From assembly GCF_000283155.1 (NCBI RefSeq), contig NW_004454163.1, positions 1,075,176 through 1,139,175 of the forward strand: a stretch of 64,000 bases of DNA. Reading direction: 5' to 3'. The position numbers were made by a program, and so were the translations under genes. Below are positions 1 to 11,452 of this stretch, piece after piece. Origin of the DNA: Ceratotherium simum simum. Taxonomy: Eukaryota; Chordata; Mammalia; Perissodactyla; Rhinocerotidae. The notes beneath the pieces were generated by a model. The model ran no database searches, was not told the DNA's origin, and worked only from the letters and a program-made list of their open reading frames with translations. Each line of letters starts with the position of its first letter. Positions within the stretch are counted from its first letter, which is position 1.

Positions 1-2585
1 CTCTTAAATAGATATTGTCAGTTTTTGTTATTATTTAACCAAATTATTATAATGACAGGCTCCTCTCAGAAATCAGAACTTCCCACACTACATTTTCCTT
101 GGACTTTATATAATAACTATTTGCAGTGGTTAAAATACTTGAAATTCATGAGCATGAAGTAAACACAATAATATTTTCATTTTATATAAATGCTACTTTT
201 CAGACATTTTCCATTTTGGAACTGTACAATATTTAACCTATCAGGATTGTTTTACCTATCATTTTAAACCTATCTTTATTTCTCTGTCAAAACATCAGAC
301 TGAAATGGTGAGTTCCTAGGCCCTGAAAACATCCTAGATTACTTCTTTAATAGTATTTGGATACTGTTTTTGTTGTAGTTCAACTTTATTTGAAAGTCCG
401 ACATACGGCTTTCTTCATAGGCTTTAAAGGTAACATTTGCAAAGTGAAAGAGTAAATAAAATTCTCTGTGATTCTTTATCAGGAAGCCTAAAATTCTGTA
501 TTGATTTTGTCACAAGTGAGTTTCCTGGGCTCTGATGATAAATTCATTTGGGGCTGTCCGTATTGCAACATCTGCACATACCCAGCCTTAGTGACAACAC
601 TGCTCTGGAGACCCCAAGAACTACTGTCTCTGACTTGGGGATTTTCATCCCCTGTCATCTCAAATGTCATTTCAGAAACATTTATCACAAGTCTCTGTCA
701 CCGGACAAATAATGGGCCGCTGTGATAGTCATTCGAATACACACAGTTTCACTGCTTATATAACAAGTCCTGCTGTTGGCTACTTGAGATGATGGAGAAG
801 TTCAGACAATGTCAAATATGAATGGGGAAGGCAAGAGATTGCAGCTAAACGGCACTGTGCCTGCCCACTGAGGGCGCCGGTTAAGCGAAGGGATGATAGA
901 AAAACAAGAGAGCTCCTGGGACTGTGATGGCATTTTTCGAAATAATAAGCAAAACATGGCCCTCTAGCAGTTTGCAACTCTTGGGAAAAGGCTTTCACAA
1001 GGTAGATATTGCAGATTTCATCTTTTGATTCTTTAGAATCACGTGTGCACTGAGAAAATAGCTCCATGAAACAATGAGAGAGTTTTCTTCTCTGCATACT
1101 TCCAGTTTTGAATGGGAGGGAAAGAATCAGGACTTCATATCATTATAAATAATTTTCTTCCATTGAGCAATCCTGGGATGCTTTTTCATTGTTTAAGCTG
1201 TTTGTGTTGCAAATGCTACCTGGTTCGCATTATTTGAGTTGTATATCTGGAGCCATTAGTATCAGGATCTTTTGACGTAGGAGTTGTAACCACCCTGGGT
1301 ATTCAAGGATATGTTTTAAGGCTTATCAGACAAATTATATTTGCCACATCTCCTGGCAAGTGTGAAAGGGAGTGGGGTGCAATACAGGCTCCCTCAAATT
1401 ATCAGATGTCTTTCAGGACCACATATACCTATCATCTCCCTCTTCTTATGATGCCACAGAGCTATGCCCAGTCCCATTTCTATCACCAGCACTCCCAGTC
1501 TGTCTCATTACATTCATAGTCACATGACGTGAATCTCTTGATTAATATTTGGGATGAATGTATTGCCCAGGGAAAGAAGGTTATGAGGATATAAATTACT
1601 GCATTTTTTGTTAACTTTGTACAATATTTTATGTCATCCTTTTCCAACTGAGCCTTGTACATTTAACATGAGGACAGTTTTCAGCTGCTGTAACCATTGG
1701 CTTCCCCTCTGCCCACCTTCTCTTTGGGTAGGATGACTTTTACTTTGGAACTAGAATCTGTTTCCTAGAATCAATATTAACCATTCTCCAGTCTTTCTCC
1801 TTTTACCTTACAAATTATCAATTCCTTAATGTAATCTCAACATACCACCAGAAACTTGCCTAAGAATTGATAGTTAGAGCCAGAACTTTTCCTATAATCC
1901 AGGGTTTTTGGGGTTTTTTTTAGGTTATTTTTAACTAACACATTTTTCTTCATGTAGCCAAACGACATTTCAATACATTTTGGTAGGTCATGAGTTAATT
2001 CTAAATCCAGGTCCTAAAAAGTACATATCTCCACCTCCAAAATTTAATCAACCTTCGAATGCTGCTAGTAAGTGGTTGACAAGAAGACATTACTGAAAAG
2101 TTAGGATTTTTTCTCAGATTAAATTGTCTAGAAACTAAAGTACCCTCTTCATTCAGTGATCCCATCCTAGACTAAATGCCTATTGATTTGTCAGTAAGAA
2201 AGGTAATATTTGACATTGGGTCATTTTGCAATAAGTAAGGAAAGACAGACACTTTGGTAAGAAATTAATAAATGATGTGCATACAGAAAGAACCTAGGCT
2301 TCCCGGTGTCAACCTCATAGATCGTCTGCCACTCAACTTATAAAGCACATTCAACCATTATGGTGAAAGCTTTCTCTCTTCATGTTAAATGAGGAGTTTG
2401 GACTTGAGAAAAATAGAGCCTCTCTGGATTCTACATCCTCAGTATTCCTTTGAGAATTCAGGAGGTGAGCCAAAGCACAATGTTTAAATTCACTGATCCT
2501 TGCAGACAGTTCATTTGATAGTCCTTGTCTTTAAATTTTACTGCTTTTAAACTGTCTTCAATTTCCCATTTTACCATGACATACA
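1..2585. other. Single-copy AT-rich DNA, no gene
   Basis: I see no repeat that I can name and no coding frame longer than about 105 codons. The frames at 501-725 and 780-1097 lie on opposite strands, have no splice context and resemble no family I know. The CpG-retaining part is entered separately as a candidate regulatory segment. Confidence 0.5.
480..1100. promoter_or_regulatory. Candidate conserved non-coding segment
   Basis: This repeat-free stretch has higher complexity than its surroundings. It keeps eight CpG dinucleotides between 702 and 939, including GGCGCCGG at 873-880, although the region is otherwise CpG-poor. Retained CpG in old AT-rich DNA can mean selection or lack of germline methylation. 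No start codon, splice or promoter pattern supports a gene. The call is an inference from composition alone; alignment to other mammals would decide it. Confidence 0.25.
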
Positions 2586-2589
2586 ATTA

Positions 2590-2700
2590 TATGTGCATTA
2601 CTATACTGGAAGCTCCTCAAGGGCAGGTTGTTTTTTGTTTTTTAAAATTAATTTTGTTATTCATACTTATCTTCTTGCACACTGTATTTTTCAACTTATA
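2590..2700 (+). mobile_element. LINE-2 3' fragment
   Basis: The phrase 'ggaagctcctcaagggcagg' near 2609 matches the well-known 3' tail of LINE-2 (clip-and-save motif 'agctccatgagggcaggg'), followed by the T-rich stretch and 'cttgcacactgtat'. It is short and diverged, so the boundaries are rough. Confidence 0.45.
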
Positions 2701-2704
2701 TTTT

Positions 2705-4200
2705 TGAGTTAAAATAGATTGAAGCTAGAAACTGTTAAAAGAACAAGATTCCATAATGAATTGCTCACGTGGGAAAGAAAGAACCCACTTTTCTTGAATG
2801 TTTTCTATTTTTGTTGTTTGCGTTACATAAAGCTATATCTAACTAATTTGGGTTATTTTCCTCTGTTTGTTGCCAATATGTGTTACCAAAGTAAATTGAC
2901 TAACAGCTAACACAGACACTATTAGTGTCTGTGGTAGTAGCACACTCAAAACTCTGGGGAAGTTCAAGCTTATTCCACAGGGAAAAGGGAATCTGATTAT
3001 ATTCAAGTGCATGATTTCTATTCTAGGCACAGGAGCATATGTATCACTCTGCTAGAGGAAGCTGTTAGATGGAGAAATCGGAGCATAGATGGAACAGGTC
3101 TGGATAGGTGTCCCTTAGATGACTTCCACAAGGCCTTTGATCAACCAGTCTCCTTGTAGCCTGTGTCACAGCCAAGCTTGGGGAAATCTCCTGTTGGGGA
3201 TTGATGACCACTGCCCATAGAAGGCCTAAAGTGAACCATGATGGGGTCAGGGAAAGGTGAATTGGGGAAAACCACTTAAACCTGAATCTAGACTAGACAG
3301 GAGGAACTCCAAGGTATCATCTGAGATCCAAACTTGGCATAATAAAAGATGCACTAGCCCACAATGTCCTACTTTCTTATACTCTACTCCTATCAGCAAT
3401 CCATGAGGCTAAATACCAGTGATTCCTGGTCTTAGCCTTTTCATCAAGTCATAGGTCTAACAAATCTTCCCTACTACTCACCTGACTCCTTTCAGAAAAT
3501 AAGGAGCAGCTCAGCAGCAATGGTGATCTGAGGACAGAGGGAAGATGATGAAATGCACAAGGAAGCTTGTATCTAGTTTTCTATGTGTTTTCTCTAACAT
3601 ATTTCAAATTCCTCTCTTCCTTTACTCTCTCTTCATTAGTGCTCTCCTCTCAAACTTTACGCCCCTTCTTAAAAAATTGTTCTATATTGAGTTAATCTGA
3701 GGTTAAGAGGTTATGCTTCAAAGTGATTATTGCCAGCTACACAGTGCTCAGAGGTTGTTTTCCAGACTGTCTGGGGGCTTAAAATTAAGAACATGAAAAT
3801 ATACTTATTGACTTAGCATGAAAACGTCATGTTAGAAATATATGTAATGCACTGTATACCCATATGAACACACATATACACATTACGTAACCATAAACAA
3901 AAAAATGTATAGCATCAATTCTGAAATTTCCCATTAAGTTACTTTTGGTGCCTTACAAAATGTTAAAAAAAAAACCCAGTATATCTAGAATCCTAAGGGT
4001 TTAAACAGCTAAGCCAGTCACTTAAGAGCTACGGGTGACTTTAGCAAACATCTTAGCTTTCCAAGTATTAGCTGCTCTACTACCTGTCAGGTGGCTCATT
4101 CCTGCTTTGCTTCTTTCATCTTGATTAAGATAGGAACCCAGAAGTAATGGCCTAATTAAGGTAATATTGGGGAAATGGAGTGAGCAGAGTCAAGTCAAAT
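2705..4200. other. Single-copy DNA, no gene
   Basis: Nothing recognisable as a gene. The stretch at 3030-3560 is somewhat GC-richer and has an AATAAA at about 3339, so an old LTR is possible, but I cannot name one. Confidence 0.4.
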
Positions 4201-4204
4201 TAGA

Positions 4205-4370
4205 TAATGGTTCTCAATCTTGGTTGTATATTGGGAATCATCTAGGAGAGATTTTAAAAAATAGGTCCCACTTCCACAGATTCTGATATAATAGAAGTGG
4301 GGTGTGGCCTGAGCCTTGGGATTTTAAAAGCTCCCCAAGTCATATCAATGCAGCCAAGGCTACGGTCCAC
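4205..4370. mobile_element. MER5A-type hAT transposon remnant
   Basis: The left end reads 'tggttctcaatcttggttgt' and the right end ends with 'gcagccaaggct', a diverged inverted repeat. The middle has the MER5A signatures 'gggaatcatctaggagag', 'aaaataggtccca', 'cagattctgat', 'gggtgtggcctgagc' and 'agctccccaag'. MER5A is a non-autonomous Charlie (hAT) element of about 190 bp, so this copy is close to full length. It encodes nothing. Confidence 0.75.
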
Positions 4371-4950
4371 TGAATTAGAGGTTGAGAGGTATCCCACAGA
4401 GGCATCAATTAATCTTCACTTAACAATAGTATTTCCACTAGATTGCATGTGGAACTTTGAAATAATACCGATCATATATATAAATGTCATTCAAAATATG
4501 ACTCAAAACTCCTATAGAGCTTGAAGAATGAAAGAATTCTCCAGAAAGGAAGAAATTCTTGTGTTTCTGAATGCACTCATTATTTATATTATTATTTAAT
4601 ACAAATTGCATAATGTTATTTGGAATGAGGAGCGCTCCCCTTTTGCTGTACAAAGTTATCATGGTTTTAAGGATAGAAATGAAAGATTAGTAATGAGTAA
4701 AAGTGAATTCCAAAGTAAACATGTGCTCATAAGCTTTGGAAAAATTATAGAAGCACACACTAGATTGGAAAATGCTAATTCAATTTTGAGTATAAAACAT
4801 AATCTTGGAGTGTGCTACTTCTTAGAGATTTGGGAAATTTGTATTTGTAGCTCTTAAATTGATCTTGTATTCTTCATTTGTAAAAGTAATAACCAGGGAG
4901 AAGGAGCACTGGAAAGGTATACAGCAGGCATTCAATTATATAGACATAAT
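4371..4950. other. Single-copy DNA, no gene
   Basis: The open frames here (up to 83 codons at 4606-4857) are not supported by any other signal. I see no repeat. Confidence 0.4.
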
Positions 4951-4979
4951 TATATATATATATATAGAGAGAGAGAGAT
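4951..4979. repeat. Compound (TA)n(GA)n microsatellite
   Basis: Eight TA units are followed directly by about six GA units. It lies just upstream of a MIR fragment. Confidence 0.9.
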
Positions 4980-4980
4980 A

Positions 4981-5165
4981 TTAAGAGTCAGGGTCAAACT
5001 ATCTGGCTTGGATTCCTGTTTCTACCTATTTCTTAAGTATTCTAGGAGAGTTACCTTAGCTTACATACATACTATTTACAATTTCATAGGCTCATCGGGG
5101 AAGTTAACTTACTTAATCAATTCTAAGCATTTAGAATATCACAAGTAACTCAGCAAGAACTAAAT
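4981..5165 (+). mobile_element. MIR SINE
   Basis: The order 'gagtcagggtcaaact', 'ggattcctgtttctacc', 'gagttacctta' and 'ctcatcggggaagtt' follows the sense MIR consensus (tRNA-like head, then the core around 'ctcagtttcctcatctg'), with heavy divergence. Confidence 0.4.
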
Positions 5166-5230
5166 ATCATTAAATCGCTTGTAAACTTTAAAGCATTATA
5201 AAACAACAACATGCTTTTAACATTGAGGCC

Positions 5231-5356
5231 CTAAATATAAAGTCCAGACTCTACATCTAGATATAATATAGCATGTCATATATTATAGTATTTCTAAATA
5301 TAAAGACCAGACTCTACATCTAGATATAATGTAGTATGTCATATATTACAGTATTT
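5231..5356. repeat. 63-bp tandem duplication, two units
   Basis: Units at 5231-5293 and 5294-5356 both start 'ctaaatataaag' and share 'ccagactctacatctagata'. I count four substitutions in 63 positions (about 94% identity) and no gaps. The unit is AT-rich and belongs to no mobile element I recognise, so this looks like a local duplication. Confidence 0.9.
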
Positions 5357-6019
5357 CTGCCTCTGTAGTAGTGAGTATTTAATCAAGGGGAATTGGTAGT
5401 TTGATTAATTTTAGCAGTATAAACAATAGTTATCCACGACAATGATTTTGCAAAATTCAAGAAATAAGCAAATTTTGAATGAAATTAATTAGGCAAAAAG
5501 TACTGCAATGTTTACATTTCAGTACTTTGTAGAACTTTTAATTTGATTGTCAAATAGTTTTTTTTTAAGCAAATAATGGATTTCTTGCACATTTTAAAAA
5601 TAAGCAAGTTTTTATTTTAAAAAGTTTTTTAAAAGAAACATTTAAATGCTATATTTTTATCTTTGAGTAAAATGATTCATGAAAAACTAAAACCTGTTTG
5701 GAAGTATAAAAGATAAAAACAACACTGTATTAAGTTAATCAATCAATAAATCAAAATTTAAGCACTTCTCATGGTAGAAAAGAACAACCAACTACCCGCA
5801 GTTCTTGATATGATCTTGAACTCTACTGCACCTACACTGTTCCTTTTAGATCATTCCTCATTAATAAACTACTCAGTTTGTTCCTTTAAGCAACTCAATA
5901 ATAAGTAAATAGTTTCATTCTTGCTCAAATTCTAAAGTGCCTTGAGAAAAGATGTTGAATAAAACTCTTTTGAAAGGCCAACAGTTCCTGTTTTTTGGCT
6001 TTTCTACTTTAAAAGCAGA

Positions 6020-6480
6020 CTAGCTGTGCCATTTTATTTGTGTCAAGTAGTCTTTACTTCCTATTTCCATTTTCTTCTTCTACTAATGCTATCTCGCAGC
6101 AATGTTGTTCAGTGGGCCCAGGGGAGGCAAGCGTCAGTTTTTCCAGATGGCAAGCTGCCAGTCTACAGTACACTGTTGAAAGTCACTGAAGGAATTCATT
6201 TCATTGTAAAACCAAAAAACATCGTTTCATGCACACCTTGTGTACATGATCAGCTCATAACAGCTGATGAAGTAGCTGTGAAGAAGAGACAGATGGAGAG
6301 AGAGAGACAGAGACAGAGGGACAGAGAAATGCTGTTTTAGTGAGTTTAGCGCATTTTCTAGGCTACTATACAGTGACATCTTTTGTTTCGCGAACCGACA
6401 GTTTTTAAACATCATTGCCAATTTAAAGGAACTTCTCTCCTAATAGCCGGAACAAAATTCTCAATTTGCCCTAATTAAAA
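6020..6480. promoter_or_regulatory. Candidate conserved non-coding segment with CpG palindrome
   Basis: A complex, repeat-free stretch (apart from the GA run) contains the palindrome TTCGCGAA at 6387-6394 and further CpGs at 'gaaccgaca' and 'agccgg'. TTTCGCGAA resembles an E2F-type site in form only. The evidence is composition and CpG retention. Confidence 0.2.
6286..6332. repeat. Imperfect (GA)n / (GACA)n microsatellite
   Basis: A purine-rich run of 'gagaga', 'gacaga' and 'gagggaca' units on the plus strand. Confidence 0.85.
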
Positions 6481-6826
6481 TACAAGTTTTAGGGAATGAG
6501 TTTTTCCCTTTCATATTTAAACTGAACATTAAAAAAAGTTAAATCACTTTAAATGGTCTTTAAATTGCATTCTCTCTATCAGAATTGTTAACTCTTTTTG
6601 CCTGAGGAGAAAAACCTCAATGTATGAATATAATATCACAGTGGAGTAGAAAGTGGTTTTTCTATAATAAATATTTTGGCTATTACAGAGTTTGTATTTA
6701 AATGGGAAGTATTATGAGCTCTACCAGTGGGGAATGCTGAAGGAGAAATATATTACTTTTTAATAGCCACGTAAATGGAAACCTGAAGCATGGGGAACTG
6801 TATGATCTAAAATATTATTTCAAGAG

Positions 6827-7104
6827 CCAGCCTGACGGCCTAGCCGTTAAAGTCTGGTGCGCTCCGCTTCAGTGACCTGGGTTGGGTTCCCAATGGTGGA
6901 ACCACACCACTCGTCAGTCAGTATCCATGCTATGGTGTCAGCTCACATAGAAGAACTAGAAGGGCTTACAACTAGAATATGCAACCATGCACTGCGGCTT
7001 TGGGGAGAAAAAAAATAAGGAAGATTGGCAACAGATATCAGCTCAGGGCTAATCTTTCACATCAAAAAAAATATATATACATATATTAAAAAAATAAAAA
7101 TAAC
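6827..7104 (+). mobile_element. ERE SINE, old copy with 15-bp TSD
   Basis: A diverged tRNA-like head ('gccagcctgacggcctagccg') is followed by the 'agaactagaagggcttacaa' body, 'gcggctttggggag', a single 3' unit ('gattggcaacagatatcagc') and an A/AT-rich tail. A perfect 15-bp duplication, atattatttcaagag, flanks it at 6812-6826 and 7105-7119, which proves insertion by LINE-style target-primed reverse transcription. The B box has decayed. Confidence 0.93.
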
Positions 7105-7119
7105 ATATTATTTCAAGAG

Positions 7120-7785
7120 TTGGACAGATATACCTACAGGTAGAAAATTTAAATTCAAAAGGCTGTAAATCAAAGGAGCAAAATATTTTAAGTAAAGCAG
7201 CAAATTATAGCAGATAGATTAGGAAGCCAGGAGACAGAGATTCCACTTCCAAGTCCACTAGTTACCAGGGGTCTTGGGAAGGCTCTCTGGGTTTAGTCTG
7301 CAAAAGAAGCAGTTGGTTTGGTTCTTTAAATTTCTACCCTCTCTCAGGGGATATTATTTGGTTAAACTACAAGTCATTTACTCTTCTGAGCAAGGGTTAC
7401 TCTGTGATAGTTTTGTTATTATAATGCATCTTCATTTTATGATCCACAACAATGAACTTTTTATGGAGGAGGAATCCAGAAATGTAATATTTTTCTGAGG
7501 GCTTCATTTCTTCATATAAATACTGATAATTCCCAGAGTTTGTGTATACTGAATAAGCATAGTGTGATGCCAGCATCTGAGAGCTCACACTATGATTATT
7601 GTCGATCTTACATTTTTTCAGCACCTTCGAATGTCTTTAATCAAATAGTTAATGAATTTTATTCATCTAAGAATTAAAGGAATAAATAATTATTATACTG
7701 GAAAGACATTCTTTTAATTCACAATTAAAAGTGAAACTGTATTTGTTATAATGGGCAAATACAGAAAATTATTGTTATTTTATTA
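7120..7785. other. Single-copy DNA, no gene
   Basis: No repeat or gene recognised. Two overlapping frames of about 75 codons on opposite strands near 7274-7624 look like chance. Confidence 0.4.
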
Positions 7786-8027
7786 TTTTTTTTGTGTGAG
7801 GAAGATCAGCCCTGAGCTAACATCCGATGCCAATCCTCCTCTTTTTGCTGAGGAAGACTGGCCCTGGGCTAACATCCATGCCCATCTTCCTCTACTTTAC
7901 ATGGGACGCCGCCACAGCATGGCTTGACAAGCAGTGCGTTGGTGCACGCCCAGGATCCGAACCTGCAAACCCTGGGCCACCCCAGCAGAGCGTGCGCACT
8001 TAGTTGCTACACCACCGGGCTGGCCCT
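7786..8027 (-). mobile_element. ERE SINE, minus strand
   Basis: Read on the plus strand, it has a T-rich tail, two 3' units ('ctgagctaacatccgatgcc' and 'ctgggctaacatccatgccc'), 'cgccacagcatggcttgaca', a degenerate B box ('ggatccgaacctg') and the head end 'ccaccgggctggccc'. No clean TSD is visible. Confidence 0.93.
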
Positions 8028-9224
8028 GAAACAGATTATTTTTTAGATAGCCTAAAGCTAGACTATATTTTAAAACATATTCTAAATATATCCTAAAAAA
8101 TAATATATTTTTATTTGTTATGTACAGCGCCTTCTACCATGATAAAATTTGAATTACAATTTTGAATCTTAAGTTACTGTGATATCTCAACTTCTAATAC
8201 GAGATAAGAGCTTTATGGCAGTATAAATAGAAAAAACTCACTGCAAAAAATGTTCTGAATTTTAAAAGCCCTTCTTAATAGTTTCTATTTTGCTAATTTT
8301 CCTATTCCTTTATCAAGACTCCCCAAAATTATGATACTAGTTAGAGTGCTATGAAATTCAAAGAAAAGCAATCATTGACTGCTTTTCATAAGCTTAAAGT
8401 CTCACTGTAGTACTTGGCATCCACAAATACATACCATCAGCATACAGAGCCAGACATATACACTTTGTAAAATTATGACTAAAAGAGACTTAGTTTCATA
8501 TTCTAAGGATAGAATTTTTAGATGTAGAATCTCTGGTCAATAATCAGGGCACAAGTTTTTAAGGAAAAGTCAACTATTTTCCTACTAAGAGAAGCAGAGG
8601 GGTATTGACATTTGTTATGAATTTGAGTGGTGAACATGGATAGCTTTATATTATATGTGAGGAATCTATGGCTCACATACGCCAAATAGCTTTCCCAAGA
8701 TTCAAGAGTGACAATGCAAGGGCTGTCTCAAGAATCCTGGATCTAGCGATGGGGCTCACCACACCATTCTGGGTGAGGCCAGACTTCATGCAATTGGGAA
8801 GATCTGAAATAGTCCAATCCTTCATTGCTTTTGTCTTCAGGATTGTGAATACAGTGGCTGGTGCATGGTAAGAATTTGTTTAAAAAGTGTTTAGTTTGTT
8901 GAGGGGAGGAGTCAACGAGGAAAGTGTAAGGCGAGAGTTTATACTGGAGTTATAAAACCGAGGAGGAAATGTGATAATGGGAGGGTGGGAGAGACAACGA
9001 GTTCTATGAGAGGGAAGGAGATTGACTAGTGGAGTCGAGCACCTTCTTTCTCAGCGTTTTGTTGCAGATTGTCCACTAATGAGATGTCCTCATTACTGCT
9101 CATGCAAGGGTAAAATTTGTAAAAAGAGTAAAATAGTATGATTTCCATAGAGCCAGGCTTCTACACGATTTTTATACACTTTTAAATTAACGAAAAGTAA
9201 GTAGTTTGTGTGTTAATATAATAA
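8028..9224. other. Single-copy DNA, no gene
   Basis: Nothing recognisable. A 67-codon frame at 8668-8871 has no support. The purine-rich patch near 8890-9030 is not a known repeat to me. Confidence 0.4.
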
Positions 9225-9400
9225 TCGGTGTTCATTGTGACAGGAACTGAGCTCAGCACCCCTTCTCCACCCAGCACAGATGCTACTTTTACCCTTTGAA
9301 AGAAAAGGAACAAAGGCTTGAGACTGAAACTTTCTCAGGTCAAACTGCTAATAAGAGCCAGGCCTGGCATCTCAACCTTGTGCTGGCTGATGGCAAGTCT
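9225..9400 (-). mobile_element. MIR SINE fragment
   Basis: The phrases 'aaaaggaacaaaggcttgag', 'actttctcaggtcaaactgc' and 'agagccaggcctggca' match the antisense MIR core ('gaggaaactgaggc...gcccaaggtcac'). Confidence 0.45.
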
Positions 9401-10040
9401 TTGCTCCTCACAACTCAGGACCGTTGTGCCTAAAATGTATGCTCTGCATAAATTAGTTTCATCGACTATAAATAGACAGAAAAAGGGAAAAACGTTTCCA
9501 CTCTAAGTTTGAAAAATATGTTGGATCTAAGAAACCTATTTGGTTTCTTTACTAAGATTTCTTGAGATTTTAATTTGCTTATAAGCATTAAATTTCCACA
9601 AGGATGGAGAAAGCATGTATATTGCATTTTGTAAACTTATTTGACCATGTAGCACCTTTTCAAAAGTAAAAAAAAAAAAATGTTTTTTTCTAATTCATTT
9701 GTTTGTTTGTTTCTTTTTTTAGATTACTTTCTATTTACTTTCTTGTCTTCTCCACACCTCTTAGCCTTACATCATAGCTAGTCCCAGACCATTCCCCGCT
9801 GTGGTAAACCATATACAAGGTACCTGAGAGATTTTTCTTCAAAAATAGATTCATATAGCACTGTGATATTTTGGTTGTTATTGCTTTATTTTGAAACTGT
9901 CTTTTCCTCTGACAACTGAAGAAGCCTAAATCTACTGTTTGTTTGTTTTTTTTCCCAGACATTTCCTGATAAAATTTTTATTATCTATTAGATGAAATCA
10001 TGTATCACTTTGGACTTTAAAAAAAAATATTTTTCAATTA
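9401..10040. other. Single-copy DNA, no gene
   Basis: Contains an A13/T7 run and (TTTG)n at about 9669-9719. No coding signal. Confidence 0.4.
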
Positions 10041-10044
10041 AAGT

Positions 10045-10135
10045 GAATGCTTCTTGATCGCAGGAATGATATTTCATTCATGTTGATGTTCCTCTCTGCA
10101 AATAGTAGAATCTCAATAAATATTTTCTAAATGTG
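10045..10135 (+). mobile_element. LINE-2 3' end fragment
   Basis: 'gaatgcttcttgatcgcagg' followed by 'gtagaatctcaataaatatt' matches the LINE-2 3' terminus ('cttgagggcagggat...gtgctcaataaatatt'). Confidence 0.55.
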
Positions 10136-11178
10136 ACTTCTTTTTATTCCCTCCCTGATTCAGCATCCCTGTGAACACTTATGTATAGATTATGTTTATT
10201 TCTCTCTCTTCCATAATTAAGATTATTTAGCAAGTCTTCATATATGAGGTTTTAGTTTACCAGAAGTCTTCTCAAGTAAGACTTACTAATGGTCCCAGCT
10301 TTCATAGAGTTCTTTAGTTGGTAAAGAAAAGGACCTGGAATTTCTTTTCCCTCAGCAAAGTATATTTCATAAACTATACTTTTTTCTGATTGTAACAGAT
10401 AACAATTTGAGATATCGCAGCATCTGCTCACACTAGGAAGTCTAGGGGAGAGGAGATTACAGTTATCCAGTCTGGATATGACAGGCCCTGATGCTGGGAA
10501 TGGAAAGGAAACATCAGCTTCAAGCAGTGGTGTAAATAGGGTGGTGTGGTCACACTGGTTACAAACACAGAAGGAGAGAACGGGCCAAAAGTATTTGCTC
10601 TGGGTGCCTTCTGAGATTTCCGCCTATCTGTTCTACGATGACTCTTGTTAGTCTTCCTTGCACAGAGTGGCCCTGCTTCACGTTGACCTTATCTTTTCGT
10701 CTGTAGTCCTCTAACAACTTTCATGTTTTTGTACTGACTAGCCTTGTATTAACACATGTCTAACCTGTTATTTGCACAGGGTCCTCTTTCCTTGAGTCCC
10801 TGAGAAATTATTTCTGTTTCCACCCTGCTCTAAACCATGATTTCAGTTTTTTCGTAAGAAATCCAGTCAAGGATTAACAGATCTCATCATATTGATTCTG
10901 TCTAAGAATCATCAGTTTATGGTTTTCTGTATTTACTGGTTTGTGCTAAACTGACTAAATTTTCATTTTCCTAATTGTTTCCTCAATTCTATGCTTAGTT
11001 TTTTTATTTGTATAGTGCTTGAATAAATTCTAACCATTTCTGTCTCTTCTGGTGGCACCAGCTATATTTACGAGGGTCAAGTGGTAAATAGATATCCATC
11101 ACTAAGAATCATACAATATGTCCAAAATCTACATCTTTTGAGAACAGTTTTGCTATTGTTATTGTTGTTTTTTAACAG
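10136..11178. other. Single-copy DNA, no gene
   Basis: No gene or nameable repeat. The sequence is of ordinary complexity. Confidence 0.4.
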
Positions 11179-11188
11179 CCAAGTGTTT

Positions 11189-11442
11189 GTTTGTTTGTTT
11201 GTTTTTGCGAGGAAGACTAGCCCTGAGCTAACAACCATCACCAATCCTCCTCTTTTTGCTGAGGAAGACTGGCCCTGGGCTAACATCTGTGCCTATCTCC
11301 TCTACTTTATAAGGGATGCCGCCACAGCATGGCTTGACAAGCGGTGCGTTGGTGCACATCCGGGATCCGAATCTCTGTACCCAATGCTGCCGAAGCAGAG
11401 CGTGCGCACTTAACTGCTACTCCACCAGACAGGCCCCAATAA
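11189..11442 (-). mobile_element. ERE SINE, minus strand, with TSD
   Basis: A (TTTG)n tail leads into two 3' units, the 'gccgccacagcatggcttga' body, the B-box region 'gggatccgaatct' and the head end. The target duplication ccaagtgttt is at 11179-11188 and 11443-11452. A 110-codon plus-strand frame at 11081-11413 is just a reading across this SINE. Confidence 0.94.
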
Positions 11443-11452
11443 CCAAGTGTTT

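Larger units (their letters stand above)
5357..6811. other. Single-copy DNA, no gene
   Basis: Very AT-rich to about 5960, then more complex from 6020 to 6480, which is listed as a candidate regulatory segment. A frame of 104 codons at 6026-6340 runs into the GA-rich microsatellite and has no supporting signal. Confidence 0.4.

Noticed and set aside
863..880. Possible CTCF site (CCCACTGAGGGCGCC)
   Set aside because: It resembles the CCACTAGAGGGCGC form but is one base short in the core. Without binding data this is not supportable.
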